A program made the translations under genes and the position numbers. From positions 121,745 through 185,744 of the forward strand of contig SFGZ01000009.1 in the NCBI GenBank assembly GCA_004557505.1: a stretch of 64,000 nt of DNA, written 5' to 3'. Below the pieces are notes generated by a model, which saw only the letters and a program-made list of their open reading frames with translations, was not told the origin of the DNA and made no database searches. Source of the DNA: Coriobacteriaceae bacterium. Its GTDB lineage: Bacteria; Actinomycetota; Coriobacteriia; Coriobacteriales; Atopobiaceae. Positions 1 to 8,597 of this stretch are shown here, piece after piece (position 1 is the first letter of the stretch; the number at the start of each line of letters is the position of its first letter).

Positions 1-29
1 CGCAGGCATAGCAACTACAGGAGGAACGC

Positions 30-2300
30 ATGGCACTACGTGAAGAATGGCAGGGCTTCTCAGCAGGTCACTGGACGGACGACGTGAACGTCCGTGACTT
101 CATCCAGCGCAACTACGCCCAGTATGACGGCGACGAGTCGTTCCTCGCCGGCCCCACCGAGGCCACCGACAAGCTCTGGGGCAAGGTCCAGGAGCTCCAG
201 GCGGCCGAGCGCGCCAACGGCGGCGTGCTCGACTGCGAGACCGAGATCGTCTCGGGCCTCACCGCATACGACCCCGGCTACATCGACCCCCAGCTCAAGG
301 ACCTCGAGAAGGTCGTGGGCCTGCAAACCGACAAGCCCCTGAAGCGCGCCTTCATGCCCTACGGCGGCATCAAGATGGCCCAGCAGGCGGCCGAGAGCTA
401 CGGCTACAAGATCAACCCCAAATACGACCAGATCTTCAACGAGTACCGCAAGACCCACAACCAGGCCGTCTTTGACGCCTACACCCCCGAGATGCGCGCT
501 GCCCGACACAGCCACGTCATCACCGGCCTGCCCGACACCTACGGCCGCGGCCGCATCGTGGGCGACTACCGCCGCGTGGCGCTCTACGGCATCGACTTCC
601 TCATAGCCAAGAAGCAGGAGGACCTCCTCAATTGCGGCGACGGCACCATGGTCGACGACGTCATCCGCCTGCGTGAGGAGATCGCCGAGCAGATCCGCGC
701 CCTCAGGGGCATGAAGGAGATGGCCAAACTCTACGGCTACGACATCTCGCAGCCCGCGCGCGACGCGCACGAGGCCGTGCAGTGGCTCTACTTCGGCTAT
801 CTGGCCGCCATCAAGACCCAGAACGGCGCCGCCATGTCCGTAGGCCGCATTTCCACGTTCCTGGACATCTACATCCAGCGCGACCTCGAGGCGGGCAAGC
901 TCGACGAGACCCAGGCGCAGGAGCTCATCGACCACCTGGTCCTCAAGTTCCGCATGGTCAAGTTCGCACGCATCCCCAGCTACAACGAGCTGTTCTCCGG
1001 CGACCCCGTGTGGGCGACGCTCGCGGTGGCGGGCCTTGGCCAGGACGGTCGCCATATGGTGACCAAGAGCGACTTCCGCTTCCTGCACACGCTTGAGGAC
1101 ATGGGCCCCGCGCCCGAGCCCAACCTCACGGTGCTTTACTCCAAGCGCCTGCCCGAGGCCTTCCGTCGCTACGCGGCCAAGATCTCCATCACCACCAGCT
1201 CGATCCAGTACGAGAACGACGACGTCATGCGCCCCGTGTGGGGCGACGACTACAGCATCTGCTGCTGTGTCTCGGCTACCCAGACCGGCAAGGAGATGCA
1301 GTTCTTTGGTGCCCGCGCGAACCTCGCCAAGTGCCTGAACTACGCCATCAACGGCGGCAGGGACCTCAAGTACACCGACAAGCAGGGCAACCACATGCAG
1401 GTTGGCCCCGAGCTTGCCCCAATCACGAGCGAGTACCTCGACTACGACGAGGTTATGCACAAGTTCGACATCATGATGGACTGGCTGGCCGGCCTGTACG
1501 TGAACATCCTCGACCTCATCCAGTACATGCACGACAAGTACTACTACGAGGCCGCCGAGATGGCCCTCATCGACACCGACGTGCGCCGCACCTTCGCCAC
1601 CGGCATCGCGGGCTTCAGCCACGTGGTCGATTCGCTCTCGGCCATCAAGTACGCCCACGTGCGCACCGTGCGCGACGAGAGCGGGCTGGTGGTTGACTAC
1701 GTGCCCGAGGGCGACTTCCCGCGCTACGGCAACGACGACGACCGCGCCGACGACATCGCCGTGTGGCTGCTCAAGACCTTCATGACCAAGATCAGAAAGC
1801 ACCACACCTACCGCAACTCCGAGCCCACGACGTCCATCCTCACCATCACGTCCAACGTGGTATACGGCAAGGCAACCGGCGCCCTGCCCGATGGCCGCCC
1901 CGCCTACAAGCCCTTCTCGCCCGGCGCCAACCCCAGCTATGGCGCTGAGAAGAACGGCCTGCTCGCAAGCCTCAACTCCGTGGCGAAGCTGCCCTACGAG
2001 TACGCACTCGACGGCATCTCCAACACGCAGACCATCAACCCCGGCGCGCTCGGCACCGACGAAGAGCAGCGCGCTGGCAACCTGGTGAACGTGCTTGACG
2101 GCTACTTTGCCAACGGCGCGCACCACCTCAACGTCAACGTGTTTGGCGTCGAGAAGCTCAAGGACGCGATGGAGCACCCCGAGAAGCCCGAGTACGCCAA
2201 CTTCACGATCCGCGTCTCCGGCTACGCGGTGAAGTTCATCGACCTCACGCGCGAGCAGCAGCTCGACGTGATTGCGCGTACCTGCCACGACCACATGTAG
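30..2300 (+). CDS. pflB: Formate C-acetyltransferase (pyruvate formate-lyase)
   Basis: Cytoplasmic glycyl-radical enzyme that converts pyruvate and CoA to acetyl-CoA and formate in anaerobic fermentation. The 756-residue length matches the family (about 750-760). The active-site cysteines lie in DDYSICCCVSA (C411-C413; the family normally has two adjacent Cys, here three in a row). The C-terminal glycyl-radical motif RVSGYAV places the radical at G731. The ATG is preceded by AGGAGG at a normal distance. The activating enzyme (pflA), often adjacent, is not downstream, so it must lie upstream of the window or elsewhere. A hairpin follows the stop codon. The assignment is secure. Confidence 0.97.
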   Translation: MALREEWQGFSAGHWTDDVNVRDFIQRNYAQYDGDESFLAGPTEATDKLWGKVQELQAAERANGGVLDCETEIVSGLTAYDPGYIDPQLKDLEKVVGLQTDKPLKRAFMPYGGIKMAQQAAESYGYKINPKYDQIFNEYRKTHNQAVFDAYTPEMRAARHSHVITGLPDTYGRGRIVGDYRRVALYGIDFLIAKKQEDLLNCGDGTMVDDVIRLREEIAEQIRALRGMKEMAKLYGYDISQPARDAHEAVQWLYFGYLAAIKTQNGAAMSVGRISTFLDIYIQRDLEAGKLDETQAQELIDHLVLKFRMVKFARIPSYNELFSGDPVWATLAVAGLGQDGRHMVTKSDFRFLHTLEDMGPAPEPNLTVLYSKRLPEAFRRYAAKISITTSSIQYENDDVMRPVWGDDYSICCCVSATQTGKEMQFFGARANLAKCLNYAINGGRDLKYTDKQGNHMQVGPELAPITSEYLDYDEVMHKFDIMMDWLAGLYVNILDLIQYMHDKYYYEAAEMALIDTDVRRTFATGIAGFSHVVDSLSAIKYAHVRTVRDESGLVVDYVPEGDFPRYGNDDDRADDIAVWLLKTFMTKIRKHHTYRNSEPTTSILTITSNVVYGKATGALPDGRPAYKPFSPGANPSYGAEKNGLLASLNSVAKLPYEYALDGISNTQTINPGALGTDEEQRAGNLVNVLDGYFANGAHHLNVNVFGVEKLKDAMEHPEKPEYANFTIRVSGYAVKFIDLTREQQLDVIARTCHDHM

Positions 2301-2330
2301 GACAGTTGCGCGAGAGACACACTCACTACG

Positions 2331-2357
2331 AGGGCCAGCTCACTTTGGGCTGGCCCT
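2331..2357 (+). terminator. Hairpin downstream of pflB
   Basis: AGGGCCAGC and GCTGGCCCT form a perfect 9-bp stem around a 9-nt loop, 30 nt after the pflB stop. There is no clear U-tract after it, so it may stabilise the mRNA or act as a weak terminator. Confidence 0.6.
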
Positions 2358-2564
2358 CTACTGCTTGGAATGAATGGCGCCCCTGCTGCTGCGCATAGAA
2401 TGCTTGACCAAGCGCAGTGGAGATGCTTCGGCAATAACTTCTTCATCGGTTTGTTCCCGCTGACCCACAGCCGGCCAGGCCCGGGCACACGACCGTGACG
2501 CACGTAAGAGCGGCCGTCCGTGTGCCGAGCTTGGCTTTCCTCATATTTGCCATTTGCGCGACTC

Positions 2565-2593
2565 TCGACTCAGAGGCGGCGTAAACGGATAAT
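2565..2593 (+). promoter_or_regulatory. Candidate promoter for the DUF218 gene
   Basis: TCGACT, a 17-nt spacer and GATAAT resemble a sigma-70 -35/-10 pair about 75 nt upstream of the next start codon. The rest of the gap between pflB and that gene (2358-2669) holds no convincing gene. Confidence 0.35.
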
Positions 2594-2669
2594 CGAGCCG
2601 TCTCGCCAACCGGCGGAGTCACGCCCCACACGGAGCGCCTGGATTGAAACTTTTTTCACGGAGGCCCGC

Positions 2670-3410
2670 ATGTCACTCCTGCTCATCGCGCTCGGGGCGG
2701 CTTCGATCGCCTACGGCGTCTCGGTCATGCTCGTCTGGTCCGGCTCGGCTTTCTTCGCGGTGTGGTACGCAATCGGCGCTGCGCTGGCGGGATGCGGCGT
2801 CGCCATGCGCCAGGGCATATGGCAGGCACTTCCCTGGGCGCTGCGCGCTGTAGTCGGCGTGGCGGCAGCGCTCGCTGGAGCGGTGACGCTCGGCGTGGCC
2901 GCGCTTATCCTCACGACGGCCCACACGCCCGCGCCCGGGGGCCTCGACGAGCTCGTCGTGCTGGGCGCGCAAGTCCGCTCCGACGGCTCCCCCAGCACCG
3001 TGCTTCGCCATCGCCTGGACACCGCAGCCGACTACCTGCTCGACAATCCCGGCACGCGCTGCATCGTCTCGGGCGGCAGGGGTGCCAACGAGCCCTGCGC
3101 CGAGGCGGAGGCCATGGCCCGCTACCTCGAGTCGCGTGACATCGACACGAGCCGCATCCAACTCGAGGACGCCTCGACCAACACGGTCGAGAACCTCCGC
3201 AACTCGAAGGCGCTTCTCGACGCCTCCAGCGATCAGGTCGGCATCGTGACCAACGACTTCCACCTGCTGCGCGCCATGCGTATCGCGGCCAAGCAAGGCT
3301 ACGCGAACGTACACGGCATCGCCGCCCCCTCGGATGCATGGTACGTACCGAACAACGTGCTCCGCGAGGTCATGGGCATCGCAAGGGCCTTCTTGCTCGG
3401 CAACATGTAA
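2670..3410 (+). CDS. YdcF/SanA-like DUF218 membrane protein
   Basis: A 246-residue protein with about three hydrophobic segments in the first 90 residues, followed by a DUF218 (YdcF/SanA/ElyC-like) domain beginning near LDELVVLGAQV. The conserved pieces are the VLGAQV start, the VSGGRG loop, the AxAMARYL helix, the EDASTNTVENLRNS segment and TNDFHLLRA. Members are linked to cell-envelope functions, but the reaction is not generally established. The ATG at 2670 was preferred over upstream in-frame starts because CGGAGG sits just before it and the hydrophobic N-terminus starts there. It appears to be transcribed alone. Confidence 0.85.
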   Translation: MSLLLIALGAASIAYGVSVMLVWSGSAFFAVWYAIGAALAGCGVAMRQGIWQALPWALRAVVGVAAALAGAVTLGVAALILTTAHTPAPGGLDELVVLGAQVRSDGSPSTVLRHRLDTAADYLLDNPGTRCIVSGGRGANEPCAEAEAMARYLESRDIDTSRIQLEDASTNTVENLRNSKALLDASSDQVGIVTNDFHLLRAMRIAAKQGYANVHGIAAPSDAWYVPNNVLREVMGIARAFLLGNM

Positions 3411-3493
3411 AGCATCGCGGTATACGGCTGGCGGCTATAAGGATGTAGCCCATGGCCTATTGGCTACGGACTACTTCTCATGCATCCACCTAC

Positions 3494-3527
3494 GGCGGTG
3501 CTAGCTTGCTAGCAAACTAGCACCGCC
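3494..3527. terminator. Palindromic hairpin between the DUF218 gene and mupG
   Basis: GGCGGTGCTAG (3494-3504) pairs perfectly with CTAGCACCGCC (3517-3527); the 12-nt loop contains TTGCTAGCAA, itself self-complementary. It lies between two convergent genes and probably ends transcription in one or both directions, though it has no U-tract. Confidence 0.5.
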
Positions 3528-3875
3528 GCCTGACAAGCCCTCGACGCATGGGACAAGTGCTTCAATCGGCAAGTCTACAGTGCTGCCGTCACTGCCTTGC
3601 GTATGAAGCCGGACCACTCCTTCTCCCCAACGTCAATGGCGACGGCCATTGAGCGTGGGAACTGCACGTTGACGTCCACGAGGGGCTCCCGGAAAGCGCC
3701 GGCCTCCCCTGCGGGCGCATGATCCACTCGCCCAGCTCCCCTGGATAGCCCCATGCTCGCACGTCTCTCACCAGAGGTCATTACACCGCCCGTCCTCGGA
3801 GGGCGATGACTGTTCAACAGCACTATTTTCCTACCTTTGTTGGACTCGGACGCAACATCGGCAGCGGACCAGGCG
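3528..3875 (-). other. Gene-poor gap with a possible minus-strand gene remnant
   Basis: A minus-strand open frame runs 3958-3575 and overlaps the mupG 3' end. Its last ~37 residues (FREPLVDVNVQF onward) look protein-like with an ordinary residue mix, while the N-terminal part is only a shadow of mupG. No start or Shine-Dalgarno fits the C-terminal part. It may be the tail of a decayed gene; I do not recognise the family. Confidence 0.25.
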
Positions 3876-4931
3876 CTATTTGACCAATCGGAATCCAAAG
3901 CCATCCCGGATGTAGGGGAGCAAACGAGTGTCTTCATCGGACACGTTCCCGACGACATTCATGCGAGCATCTCCTGCCAATTCGCGGCGAGCGATCTCGA
4001 GCTCTCCCTCATACCGCTGATACTCACTATTAGAGACCGCGATCGTTCCCGCAGGCCGTTCACGGCCCGCGCCGTTATCGGGAACGATTGGGCCAGGCCT
4101 CAGGCTTGTCCGAGACTCCTGCGACCTGATGATATCCTCTGAGGAATCAGGTCGATCGTGATGCACCTGGCGATACAGATAGCTGTAGCGCTCATCGATG
4201 GACGCAGCCAGATTGACATATCCCTCGGATAGTTGATGGAATCGTTCCCAGGACTCATCCGTCAACCCTGGATCGCCTACTAGCACGATGTCGCACCCTG
4301 CGCCATATGACGTTTCAAGCATATTGAGAGCCAGATCGTCCTTCCGCTCGCGCTGTGCCTCGATCGTAGGCAGCCCCTCCTGAAGAGGGCCGCGAAGATC
4401 TCTATTGCCTGGAACGAACCCCATAACGTCAAAACCGAATGCTGCCAGACGATCGTTAATTCGGCGCACGCCTTCTGCCGCGAGGCCGGTATACCGTTTG
4501 GGGTAAAAATTATGACAGGCAGCAAATCGCGAAAAATCAGCGCCCGCAGTATGCCAAGCCCTGACTTCCGCCTTTGTTGCCGTCGAAGCGTTAAACACAA
4601 TGTGAAACACTCGCGAGAGCGCAACTGTTTGCTCGGCTGAGAATCCATAATCGAGCCGGATATGGGTAATGCCAAGATCTCGAAGCTCCCCGAGCCTGTT
4701 GCACCCTAGCTTTTCGCACGTATCTGGGCCGACATCAACTATCAGAGCCATTCCGGCATTTTGCAACAACTTCAGTAGATGCCGGGCAGCATGTTGATAA
4801 GCAATCCCCCCCTCTTCCGGGATATGCATCGAGGTGAACGCATATGCTGCGCCAGCTTTACGAGCACGCTCTATCAACCGCTCGTTATGCTCTATACCGT
4901 CACTGAAGTAGACGGAGATTCCAGTTTTCAC
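3876..4931 (-). CDS. mupG: MupG/DUF871-family 6-phospho-N-acetylmuramidase
   Basis: A TIM-barrel protein of the DUF871 (outer surface protein) family, about 351 residues. In Staphylococcus aureus this family member, MupG, hydrolyses MurNAc-6-phosphate-GlcNAc inside the cell into MurNAc-6-phosphate and GlcNAc. The family start GISVYFSDG, the segment IRLDYGFS, the NASTATKAEV strand, the HNFYPKRYTGL motif and the C-terminal small barrel (GTIAVSNSEYQRYEGELEI) are all visible. Two GTG codons open the frame; the second (4931) is better spaced from GGGAGG. It is the last gene of the murR-murQ-murP-mupG row, 91 nt after murP, but a strong hairpin lies in that gap. The function follows from family and context. 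Confidence 0.88.
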   Translation of the reverse strand: MKTGISVYFSDGIEHNERLIERARKAGAAYAFTSMHIPEEGGIAYQHAARHLLKLLQNAGMALIVDVGPDTCEKLGCNRLGELRDLGITHIRLDYGFSAEQTVALSRVFHIVFNASTATKAEVRAWHTAGADFSRFAACHNFYPKRYTGLAAEGVRRINDRLAAFGFDVMGFVPGNRDLRGPLQEGLPTIEAQRERKDDLALNMLETSYGAGCDIVLVGDPGLTDESWERFHQLSEGYVNLAASIDERYSYLYRQVHHDRPDSSEDIIRSQESRTSLRPGPIVPDNGAGRERPAGTIAVSNSEYQRYEGELEIARRELAGDARMNVVGNVSDEDTRLLPYIRDGFGFRLVK

Positions 4932-4950
4932 CACTACCTCCCATCGAATA

Positions 4951-4996
4951 AAGCGGGCACTTCCGCAAACGCAAGGCGCTGCGGAAGTGCCCGCTT
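4951..4996 (-). terminator. Strong hairpin between murP and mupG
   Basis: A perfect 17-bp inverted repeat (arms 4951-4967 and 4980-4996, ending AAGCGGGCAC and its complement) with a 12-nt loop. Read on the minus strand it is followed by TTTATTC and, a few bases later, by the mupG Shine-Dalgarno GGGAGG. It looks like a leaky terminator or processing and stabilising hairpin inside the operon. Confidence 0.75.
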
Positions 4997-5022
4997 ACTC
5001 CATGGCGCTTGAGCGATAAGGA

Positions 5023-6453
5023 CTATTCGCCGTAGAACTCGTTGATTCGCTGCTCATCCACACCGAAGAACCAGGTAAGGACAAAACCGCCCGCATAGGC
5101 GGCGAGCATGGCAAGCACGTAGAACAACTGCTGCCCGGGAACCACGATCAACAGGCCAAACAGGCCTGACACTCCCTGGGAAACCGTACCGATGTGGAAC
5201 AAGGCCGCTAGGATACCGCCAAATCCGGCACCGAGGCATGCGGTCACGAACGGCTTCACCAGAGGGAGCGTCACCGCATACATAAGGGGCTCGCCGATGC
5301 CGAGGATGCCGACAGGGATAGAGTCGCCAATGAACTTACGGAGTTTCTTGTTCTTGGTCTTGAGGTACAGCGCCAGACCGGCTCCCACCTGACCACCGCC
5401 CGCCATCATCAGAATGGGCAGCAGGTAGTTGATGCCGTGCGTCGCGCCATTCGGATCATTCAGAAGAGCATGAATGGGCGTAAGGGCCTGGTGCAGACCG
5501 ACAGAAACGAGCGGGAGGAAGCCAGCGGACAGGATATACCCACCAACGATGCCCATCTTCTCGTACACGAACGAAAGAACGGCGAAAATCCCCGTGGTCA
5601 ACCAGGCGCCCAACGGCTGGATGACCAGCATGAGAGCAAAGGCACCGATGACTAGCACGCACAGCGGAGTAAGGAAGGTGTCCACGATGTTGGGCATCAC
5701 CTTGCGAATCCGCTTCTCCAGGAAGGCAAAGAACGCGCCTGCGATTAGGGCGGCAATCATACCGCCGGCGGCCGGGTTGTAGGCAGCATTGGTTAGCGGA
5801 AGCAGGATTGCCTTATCGGGATCAGCTGCACCCGCAGCAAGCAGCGGCATGGCTGCATTGGCGATGCACATCATGCCGGCGATGCCGCCAAGGGACGCGG
5901 AACCGCCGAATTCGCGCGCCGCATTGTAACCAACCAAGATGGGCAGGTACGCAAAGAGCGCCCAACCCATGGAACGGATGCCCTGGTACCACCAGGCCTC
6001 AGCAAACATGTTGCCGGAGGCAACATTGATAACGTTGCAGATGCCGTTGATCAGGCCCGCGGCGATGATACCGGGAAGCAGTGCGACGAAGATATTGGCG
6101 ATCTTCTTCATGAACGCCTGGACAGGCTTATGCTCGTACTTGGCCTTCTGGGCAGCCTTGTTCTCGGCAGCAGCATCTGTCACGCTTTCTTCCGCCACGC
6201 CTTTGGCAAGACCGGTGAGCCTGGAGAACTCCTCCAGTACCTTGTTGACCTTGCCCGGGCCAAGTATGACCTGCATCGTCTCGTCTTCGACCACGCCCAT
6301 CACGCCGTCGAGCGCCTTGATGCCGGCGACGTCTACCTTGTCCAAATCTCGTACGGTCACACGCAGGCGAGTCATGCAGGCGGCGTTTGCCGTCACATTC
6401 CCCTTCCCGCCGAGCAGAGCGAGCAGCTTCTCGCTCAATTCTTTGTCGCTCAT
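5023..6453 (-). CDS. murP: PTS MurNAc-type EIIBC permease
   Basis: A 476-residue phosphotransferase permease that imports and phosphorylates its sugar, most likely MurNAc or MurNAc-GlcNAc. The IIB domain is N-terminal (residues ~1-85, phospho-Cys in NAACMTRLRV), followed by a linker and a IIC domain of about ten membrane segments (PTS glucose superfamily, with the GIGEPLMYAVTLP loop). The length equals that of E. coli MurP (about 474). There is no IIA domain, so it must borrow a glucose-type EIIA. The ATG follows AAGGAGGGCGACA. It lies 79 nt downstream of murQ on the same strand, which decides the substrate prediction; without that context it could be another glucose-superfamily sugar. Confidence 0.88.
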   Translation of the reverse strand: MSDKELSEKLLALLGGKGNVTANAACMTRLRVTVRDLDKVDVAGIKALDGVMGVVEDETMQVILGPGKVNKVLEEFSRLTGLAKGVAEESVTDAAAENKAAQKAKYEHKPVQAFMKKIANIFVALLPGIIAAGLINGICNVINVASGNMFAEAWWYQGIRSMGWALFAYLPILVGYNAAREFGGSASLGGIAGMMCIANAAMPLLAAGAADPDKAILLPLTNAAYNPAAGGMIAALIAGAFFAFLEKRIRKVMPNIVDTFLTPLCVLVIGAFALMLVIQPLGAWLTTGIFAVLSFVYEKMGIVGGYILSAGFLPLVSVGLHQALTPIHALLNDPNGATHGINYLLPILMMAGGGQVGAGLALYLKTKNKKLRKFIGDSIPVGILGIGEPLMYAVTLPLVKPFVTACLGAGFGGILAALFHIGTVSQGVSGLFGLLIVVPGQQLFYVLAMLAAYAGGFVLTWFFGVDEQRINEFYGE

Positions 6454-6532
6454 TGTCGCCCTCCTTCTAACGATACGGTACGTCCTATAACTACGCTAGC
6501 CTTCCAACTGGGAATGGCCATCAACAACCTGA

Positions 6533-7426
6533 CTACGCGAGCGCAGCTCGAACATGCCCTTTCGCCTTAGCCAACCGGGCGCGTGCGTCATCGGCATTGC
6601 AGCCCAGCAAGACCATGACAACTGCCACTTTCACATATCCGCCAGCTTGGGCAAGAGCCTCTTTCGCCTCAGCATGCGTACACTCCGTGGCTTGCATCAC
6701 GATGTTCTGCGCTCGCACGACAAGCTTCTCGTTCGTCTGCTGCACGTCGACCATAAGGTTCTGGTATGCCTTGCCCGCACCGACCATGCTGCCCGTGGAG
6801 ATCATGTTCAGGATGAGCTTTTGAACCGTCCCTGCCTTCAAGCGCGTCGAACCGGTGAGCACTTCAGGACCCGGCACCGGCTCGATTGCGAGCTCGGCTT
6901 CGGCCCCAATCTCCGATTCCCGATTGCAGGCGATGGCAACCGTCCTGCAGCCCACTGCCCGCGCATAGCGCAGGGCATATACGACATACGGGGTGCGTCC
7001 ACTGGCAGCCAGCCCAATCACGATGTCATTTTTAGAGAGGCCGATGTCCTTGAGGTCATCCGTGCCCATCGTATGGCTGTCCTCAGCACCCTCAACCGCC
7101 TTCACAAACGCTCTCTCTCCACCGGCGATGAGCCCAATCACCAAATCGGGTGAAACGCCGAATGTCGGAGGGCACTCCACCGCATCCAGTACGCCCAGCC
7201 TGCCGCTTGTTCCCGCACCCATATAGACGATGCGACCGCCGCACCTGAGCGCCTCGGCCGCCCATTCGATAGCCTTGGCGATCTGGGGCAGCACTTCGGT
7301 AACGGAAGCAACCGCTTTTGCATCCTCTCGGTTCATGGCGGTAGCAATCTGCAGCGGGGTCATCTGGTCGAGGTCCATGGTTTGGGGATTACGCATCTCA
7401 GTGGACAGCCTCGTCAAATCGATCAT
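6533..7426 (-). CDS. murQ: N-acetylmuramic acid 6-phosphate etherase
   Basis: A SIS-domain enzyme that cleaves the lactyl ether of MurNAc-6-phosphate to give GlcNAc-6-phosphate and D-lactate. The 297 residues match the family length (about 300). Visible marks are LSTEMRNPQTMDLDQM near the N-terminus, the phosphosugar-binding GAGTSGRLGVLDA loop, the CPPTFGV segment and the C-terminal helical domain ending in LAKAKGHVRAAL. The ATG is preceded by AGGAGAGGAG. It follows murR by 56 nt and precedes murP. This is the committed step of intracellular MurNAc salvage and the most secure member of the locus. Confidence 0.95.
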   Translation of the reverse strand: MIDLTRLSTEMRNPQTMDLDQMTPLQIATAMNREDAKAVASVTEVLPQIAKAIEWAAEALRCGGRIVYMGAGTSGRLGVLDAVECPPTFGVSPDLVIGLIAGGERAFVKAVEGAEDSHTMGTDDLKDIGLSKNDIVIGLAASGRTPYVVYALRYARAVGCRTVAIACNRESEIGAEAELAIEPVPGPEVLTGSTRLKAGTVQKLILNMISTGSMVGAGKAYQNLMVDVQQTNEKLVVRAQNIVMQATECTHAEAKEALAQAGGYVKVAVVMVLLGCNADDARARLAKAKGHVRAALA

Positions 7427-7482
7427 TTCTCATCTCCTCTCCTAAAATCGGGGTATCTCGCCCCACTCGCGTCGCTTGCCGC

Positions 7483-8331
7483 TCACTTCTTCTCGTCGTA
7501 GTTATGACGCATCACGTTCGTACACCGTTCGAAATCCTTTGTCACGTATACGGCGAACAATGCGTCAACAACCATGAGCTGAGACATGCGTGACGCCATG
7601 GCAGCACTGCGCACCAGCGGCTCACTCGCAGCGATGCCAAGCACCCAATCGGCCTCCTCGCACAGCCTTCCAGCACCCAAAGCCCGGGTTACTGCGATAA
7701 CCTTTGCTCCTCGCTTATGGGCAAAACGAGCCGCCTCGATCATCTCTCGCGTCATGCCCGAATAGCTGAAAACCACAGCCAAGTCATCCTTATGCATGTT
7801 CTTGGCACAAAGCATCTGGTTGTGCCAATCGTCGTATACATGACATTCCTTGTCTGCTCGGACCAACTTGAGCTGAAGATCTCGGGCTGCCAATAGCGAG
7901 GCACCAACACCGAACAAATCGATGATTCTGCTATGCACCATCGCAATGGCACACCGTTCAAGCGTTGGAATATCAAGCAAGCGCTCTGTCGCTTCTATAG
8001 AACGAATGTTGCTGTTCATCACCTTCTTTACTACGCGGGCGGCGACGTCATTTGGGGTGATGTCATCTAGCGAGATGTCGTCTCCTTCTCCCATGGACGC
8101 CAGTTCGTATATCAGCTCACGCTGAAAATCTTTGTAGCCATCGCATCCCAGCGTGCGACAGAAGCGGACGACTGTCGAAGCAGAGGTGTTCGTAGCTACC
8201 GCAAGGTCATGGATGCTCTGCGAGACAACTGCCTGCGGATTTTTGTCGATGTAATCAAGGATGCTCCGCACCGCAGGACTCGCATCCTGCTTCCGTTCCC
8301 TCATGCGTAAGAAAAGCCCCCCGCTTGGCAT
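7483..8331 (-). CDS. murR: RpiR/MurR-family transcriptional regulator
   Basis: A 282-residue regulator with an N-terminal RpiR helix-turn-helix domain (residues ~10-85; SIHDLAVATNTSASTVVRFCRTLG is the recognition region) and a C-terminal SIS domain (~125-260) that would sense a phosphosugar, presumably MurNAc-6-phosphate. The ATG at 8331 has AAGGGGAAGAG directly upstream. It is the first gene of the row and faces the divergent AmiE-like gene, so it can control both from the shared intergenic region. The gene name rests on its place next to murQ. Confidence 0.88.
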   Translation of the reverse strand: MPSGGLFLRMRERKQDASPAVRSILDYIDKNPQAVVSQSIHDLAVATNTSASTVVRFCRTLGCDGYKDFQRELIYELASMGEGDDISLDDITPNDVAARVVKKVMNSNIRSIEATERLLDIPTLERCAIAMVHSRIIDLFGVGASLLAARDLQLKLVRADKECHVYDDWHNQMLCAKNMHKDDLAVVFSYSGMTREMIEAARFAHKRGAKVIAVTRALGAGRLCEEADWVLGIAASEPLVRSAAMASRMSQLMVVDALFAVYVTKDFERCTNVMRHNYDEKK

Positions 8332-8384
8332 CTCTTCCCCTTCCGTTGCCCCACATTAAACACATATAGTCAGAATCTGTCATC

Positions 8385-8405
8385 GTTTTGTCTTAAATAC
8401 AAAAC
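8385..8405. promoter_or_regulatory. Palindromic candidate MurR operator
   Basis: GTTTTGT and ACAAAAC are perfect 7-bp arms around CTTAAAT; the inner bases also nearly pair, so 9 of 10 symmetric positions match. It lies in an AT-rich 266-bp gap between divergent murR and the AmiE-like gene, where an autoregulating RpiR protein would bind. Nothing else gene-like is seen in 8332-8597. Confidence 0.6.
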
Positions 8406-8597
8406 TTTATTTCATGTTTGGTAAAAAGCCGACCATTTCCCAGCCGCTTGCCATGGAAAGCCAACCGTTTGAGAGTTGTGCAGGCGAGATATTTGCCATC
8501 TTGGCAAACCACTCAAGGTTTTCCACGGACTACGAGTACCGTTTGCCTCGCCATCGCATCGAGAGTTGTTGGACAATTCAGCTGAGGAGAAACGAGT

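Noticed and set aside
60..2294. Long open frame antisense to pflB
   Set aside because: Shadow of a GC-rich coding sequence, with low-complexity Val/Ala/Leu/His composition and no ribosome-binding site.
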